From the NCBI RefSeq assembly GCF_022354825.1, contig NZ_CP031168.1:3473501-3537500 (forward strand): a stretch of DNA of 64,000 nt. The letters are read 5' to 3'. The notes under the pieces were generated by a model. It had not been told where the DNA came from. It saw nothing but the letters and a program-made list of their open reading frames with translations, and did not search any database. Shown one piece after another: positions 61,687-64,000 of the stretch. Source of the stretch: Paenibacillus sp. H1-7. Its GTDB lineage: Bacteria; Bacillota; Bacilli; Paenibacillales; NBRC-103111. A program made the translations under genes and the position numbers. Position 1 is the stretch's first letter; each line of letters starts with the position of its first letter.

Positions 61687-62691
61687 ATGAGTCAAGGGAA
61701 ATTGCGTTGGGGCGTTCTGGGATGCGCCGGAATTGCAAAAAGGGCGGTCATTCCAGGCATTCAACAATCGCAAACGGGTGAGGTTACGGCAATTGCCAGC
61801 CGTGACGAGCAGAAAGCGAGAGAGACTGCAGCGCAGCTTAACATTCCGAAAGCGTATGGAAGCTACGAGGCGATTTTGGCTGATGACACAATTGATGCCG
61901 TTTACATTCCGCTTCCGAACCATTTGCATAAGGAGTGGACAATCCGTGCGGCGGAAGCAGGCAAGCATGTGCTGTGCGAGAAGCCGATTGCTTTGAATGC
62001 GGAAGAAACCGAAGAGATGGTTGCTGCATGCGCCAAAGCAGGCGTGAAGCTGGCGGAAGCGTTCATGTACCGTCATCATCCGCGTTACGAGATGATTAAA
62101 GAGATTATCCGTTCCGGGGAGATCGGGACGATTCGGGGCATTCACGGAGCTTTCACCTTCAACAACGCGAAGGACGCGAACAATGTCCGCTACAAGCAGT
62201 TTATGGGCGGCGGATCCTTGTACGATGTCGGCGTGTATCCGATCAGCGCAGCGCGCTTCCTGCTTGAGCAAGAGCCGCAAGCCGCTACCGTTCATGCATT
62301 CTTCTCGCCGGATCATGATCACGTCGATATGATGGCAGCCGGCTTGCTGGAATTCCCTGACAGCGTAGCGCTGACCTTCGATTGCGGGATGTGGGCGGCA
62401 GGACGCAATGTGTTGGAGGTTATCGGGACCGACGGACGCATCGAAGTGCCTAGCGCCTATGTCTCCCGTCAAAATGCCGACGATCACTTCTTTGTCATCG
62501 CCAAGGGTGAGCGCAGAGAGGTAGCCGTTCCTTACGTGAATCAGTATGCGCTTCAGGCTGACGATTTGGGCCGTAGTGTTCTGGAAGGAACGCCTCAGCG
62601 GTTTGAGCCGTCCGATGCCGTTCTGAATATGAAAGTCATTGATGCTTGCTTGAAATCCGCACAAGAACGCGTACGCGTTGTATTGTCCTAA
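61687..62691 (+). CDS. Gfo/Idh/MocA-family dehydrogenase
   Basis: 334 residues from ATG 61687, behind AAAAGGAGCTGG. Rossmann motif WGVLGCAGIAKRAVIPGI, the EKPIALNAEE loop, and the C-terminal GGSLYDVGVYPISAARFLL with catalytic Asp. Resembles glucose-fructose oxidoreductase or xylose dehydrogenase-type members. Shares a transcript with an aldo/keto reductase 15 bases downstream. Probably sugar or polyol oxidation, substrate unknown. Confidence 0.9.
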   Translation: MSQGKLRWGVLGCAGIAKRAVIPGIQQSQTGEVTAIASRDEQKARETAAQLNIPKAYGSYEAILADDTIDAVYIPLPNHLHKEWTIRAAEAGKHVLCEKPIALNAEETEEMVAACAKAGVKLAEAFMYRHHPRYEMIKEIIRSGEIGTIRGIHGAFTFNNAKDANNVRYKQFMGGGSLYDVGVYPISAARFLLEQEPQAATVHAFFSPDHDHVDMMAAGLLEFPDSVALTFDCGMWAAGRNVLEVIGTDGRIEVPSAYVSRQNADDHFFVIAKGERREVAVPYVNQYALQADDLGRSVLEGTPQRFEPSDAVLNMKVIDACLKSAQERVRVVLS

Positions 62692-62706
62692 GGAGGAGCC
62701 GTATCC

Positions 62707-63633
62707 ATGGAAACCATTCAAATTCAAGGTTCGCGTAAGCCCGTATCCAACCTGATTCAAGGTACTGATTTTTTCACTCATGACGTATACGATACCGTCT
62801 GCAATGTGTTGGACAATTATTTCGAGATCGGCGGCAACACGATCGATACGGCGCATATATATTGCGGCGGGCAAAGCGAAGAGACGATCGGCAAATGGAT
62901 GAAAGAGCGGGGCAACCGGGATCAGGTCGTCATCTTGACCAAAGGGGCTCACCATAATGCGGATGGGCCGCGCGTGAATCCCGAAGCCATCGCAAGCGAT
63001 CTGGCTACAAGCTTGAAACGGCTCGGAACCGATTACATCGATTTGTATGCCCTTCACCGGGACGATGTGGAAGTACCGGTGAAGGTGATTATCGACTGCT
63101 TGAACGAGCATATTCAAGCGGGACGCCTTCACGCGATCGGCGCCTCCAACTGGACGCACGAAAGAATGCAGGAGGCGAACGATTACGCCGCCGCCAACGG
63201 CCTGCAGGGCTTCACCTTCAGCAGCCCTAACCTGAGTCTTGCCAAGCCGAACGAGCCGCATTGGAAAGGCTGCGTATCGGCCGACACGGAAACCTGCGCC
63301 TGGCATGAGCGGACACAGATGCCGCTGTTGTCCTGGTCCTCGCAGGCAAGAGGCTTCTTCACCGGCCGATTCTCGCCGGAAGTGCTGGACAACAAAGAGA
63401 TCGTGCGCGTCTATTACAGCGACGCGAACTGGGAACGCCTTCGCCGCGCCCAAGAGTTGGCGGCGCAAAAGGGAGTCTCCATGATCCAGATTGCTCTGGC
63501 TTATGTGATCAATCAGCCGTTCCCGACGGGGGCGCTGATCGGAGCGAGAGACCGCTCCGAGCTGGAATCCTGCCGTGACGGCGCGCTGATCCGGCTCACT
63601 CCGGAGGAGCTTCACTGGCTCGAGCATGTATAA
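62707..63633 (+). CDS. Aldo/keto reductase
   Basis: 308 residues, ATG behind AAGGAGGAGCC. TIM-barrel reductase with the catalytic tetrad visible: Asp and Tyr in NTIDTAHIYCGG, Lys in VVILTKGAHHN, His in YALHRDDV. NADPH site with VSMIQIALAYVIN and IGARDRSELE. The sequence resembles YhdN-type members. In the same operon as the dehydrogenase, so both likely interconvert the same sugar derivative, an inference. Confidence 0.9.
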   Translation: METIQIQGSRKPVSNLIQGTDFFTHDVYDTVCNVLDNYFEIGGNTIDTAHIYCGGQSEETIGKWMKERGNRDQVVILTKGAHHNADGPRVNPEAIASDLATSLKRLGTDYIDLYALHRDDVEVPVKVIIDCLNEHIQAGRLHAIGASNWTHERMQEANDYAAANGLQGFTFSSPNLSLAKPNEPHWKGCVSADTETCAWHERTQMPLLSWSSQARGFFTGRFSPEVLDNKEIVRVYYSDANWERLRRAQELAAQKGVSMIQIALAYVINQPFPTGALIGARDRSELESCRDGALIRLTPEELHWLEHV

Positions 63634-63637
63634 ATAG

Positions 63638-63669
63638 AAGAAGCACCCCGCGTTCGGGGTGCTTCTTTG
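63638..63669 (+). terminator. Terminator after the aldo/keto reductase gene
   Basis: AAGAAGCACCCCG (63638-63650) pairs perfectly with CGGGGTGCTTCTT (63655-63667), followed by T. Confidence 0.9.
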
Positions 63670-63760
63670 CTTGTTCGTGCGGGAATGGCGGCCTAGGCGG
63701 CTTCCCGAGCGGAACCGATCGCTCCACGTGTAATTCGTGGAATCACGATTTCGCAAGCGG

Positions 63761-63907
63761 CTAGTTGCCCTTGCGGTGCTGCTCGGTCGGCAGCGCCTTT
63801 TCGGGATGGCCGCTTCCTTGCTGCTTGCGGTTTTTTTCGTCTTTTTGCTGGGTGTCGTGAAGCTTGTTAACCCAACTGGTCGTATCTCCGGTTAAGTTGT
63901 CATTCAT
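63761..63907 (-). CDS. Small hydrophilic protein (resembles DUF4023)
   Basis: 48 residues, ATG at 63907 with GGAGG ten bases before it. Sequence features: TSWVNKLHDTQQKDEKNRKQQGSG then HPEKALPTEQH (quoted in parts). Lys/Gln/Asp-rich, no hydrophobic segment. The pattern KLH-TQ-K-EKNR-QG and L-P-QH resembles the short DUF4023 proteins of Bacillus and Paenibacillus. Role unknown, possibly spore-related. Confidence 0.65.
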   Translation of the reverse strand: MNDNLTGDTTSWVNKLHDTQQKDEKNRKQQGSGHPEKALPTEQHRKGN

Positions 63908-63963
63908 AGGGAAAGAACCTCCTTTCACGGTTCGTAGTATGCCCGACCAAAACGGTAATTATT

Positions 63964-64000
63964 TCAACGCATGGGTTCGCGAAATGCCTGCTGCCGCTTG
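63964..64000 (-). CDS. Possible C-terminal end of a gene entering from the right edge
   Basis: A minus-strand frame is open from the window edge to TGA 63966-63964, giving about 11 residues (KRQQAFREPMR). It would lie upstream of the small DUF4023-like gene on the same strand. Too short to judge; no family can be named. Confidence 0.25.
   Translation of the reverse strand, partial: KRQQAFREPMR

Noticed and set aside
61663-63756. 697-residue open frame on the minus strand opposite the dehydrogenase and aldo/keto reductase genes
   Set aside because: It is antisense to two clear enzyme genes with ribosome sites and motifs, has Arg/His-rich composition typical of shadow frames, and runs through the terminator at 63638-63669.

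Overview
The window looks like a piece of the chromosome of a spore-forming, low-to-moderate GC Firmicute, most probably Paenibacillus or a close relative. This is an inference from gene content: a YhcN/YlaJ-type spore lipoprotein, a Spo0E-like phosphatase, KapB, a YtxJ bacilliredoxin, YesM/YesN-type two-component proteins, SLH-domain surface proteins and strong AGGAGG ribosome sites with many TTG and GTG starts. I saw no rRNA, tRNA, CRISPR array, insertion sequence or phage gene. Gene density is high and the layout is that of a stable chromosome.

Layout. 1-1240: end of an unidentified gene, a small zinc-ribbon membrane protein, a Gln-rich coiled-coil protein on the minus strand, and a promoter followed at once by a strong hairpin. 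1278-12929: a complete monoderm-type Tad (Flp) pilus operon (tadZ, tadA, tadB, tadC, Flp pilin, TadE-like proteins, a 756-residue pseudopilin-like protein, prepilin peptidase), ending with an FHA-domain membrane protein and a PP2C phosphatase. 13026-19394: housekeeping genes (Dabb protein, small membrane protein, ASCH protein, M42 peptidase, two ABC-F ATPases). 19501-22883: thioredoxin-like protein, KapB and a histidine kinase/LuxR-type regulator pair. 23085-27506: oxidoreductase, TRIC-type channel, spore lipoprotein, orphan OmpR-type regulator, Spo0E-like protein. 27848-34291: HxlR regulator diverging from a MoxR/VWA pair, then purT, an acyl-CoA thioesterase, an AIM24 protein and a Cys-rich small protein.

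34373-45409 holds a YesM/YesN pair, then, behind a terminator and a cre-like site, a five-gene export cluster: ABC ATPase, lipoprotein adaptor, 979-residue FtsX-type permease, a second ABC ATPase carrying an AbrB-like C-terminal domain, and a 708-residue secreted protein. 45508-47196: phosphodiesterase with a probable ATT start, YtxJ and an esterase. 47193-52343 (minus) is a 1716-residue kinase-like/AAA/GAF/histidine-kinase protein whose Ser/Thr kinase domain lacks the catalytic aspartate. 52480-64000: MarR regulator, an SLH-VWA surface protein, TIGR01777 epimerase, topoisomerase III, a diguanylate cyclase, and an AraC regulator diverging from a Gfo/Idh/MocA dehydrogenase and aldo/keto reductase.

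The parts most likely to be under-described are the export cluster with the AbrB-fused ATPase (37706-45409), the Tad operon that includes phosphoprotein reader and eraser genes (1278-12929), and the pseudokinase-histidine kinase giant (47193-52343). All functions below are assigned by reading motifs by eye; no database search was run.
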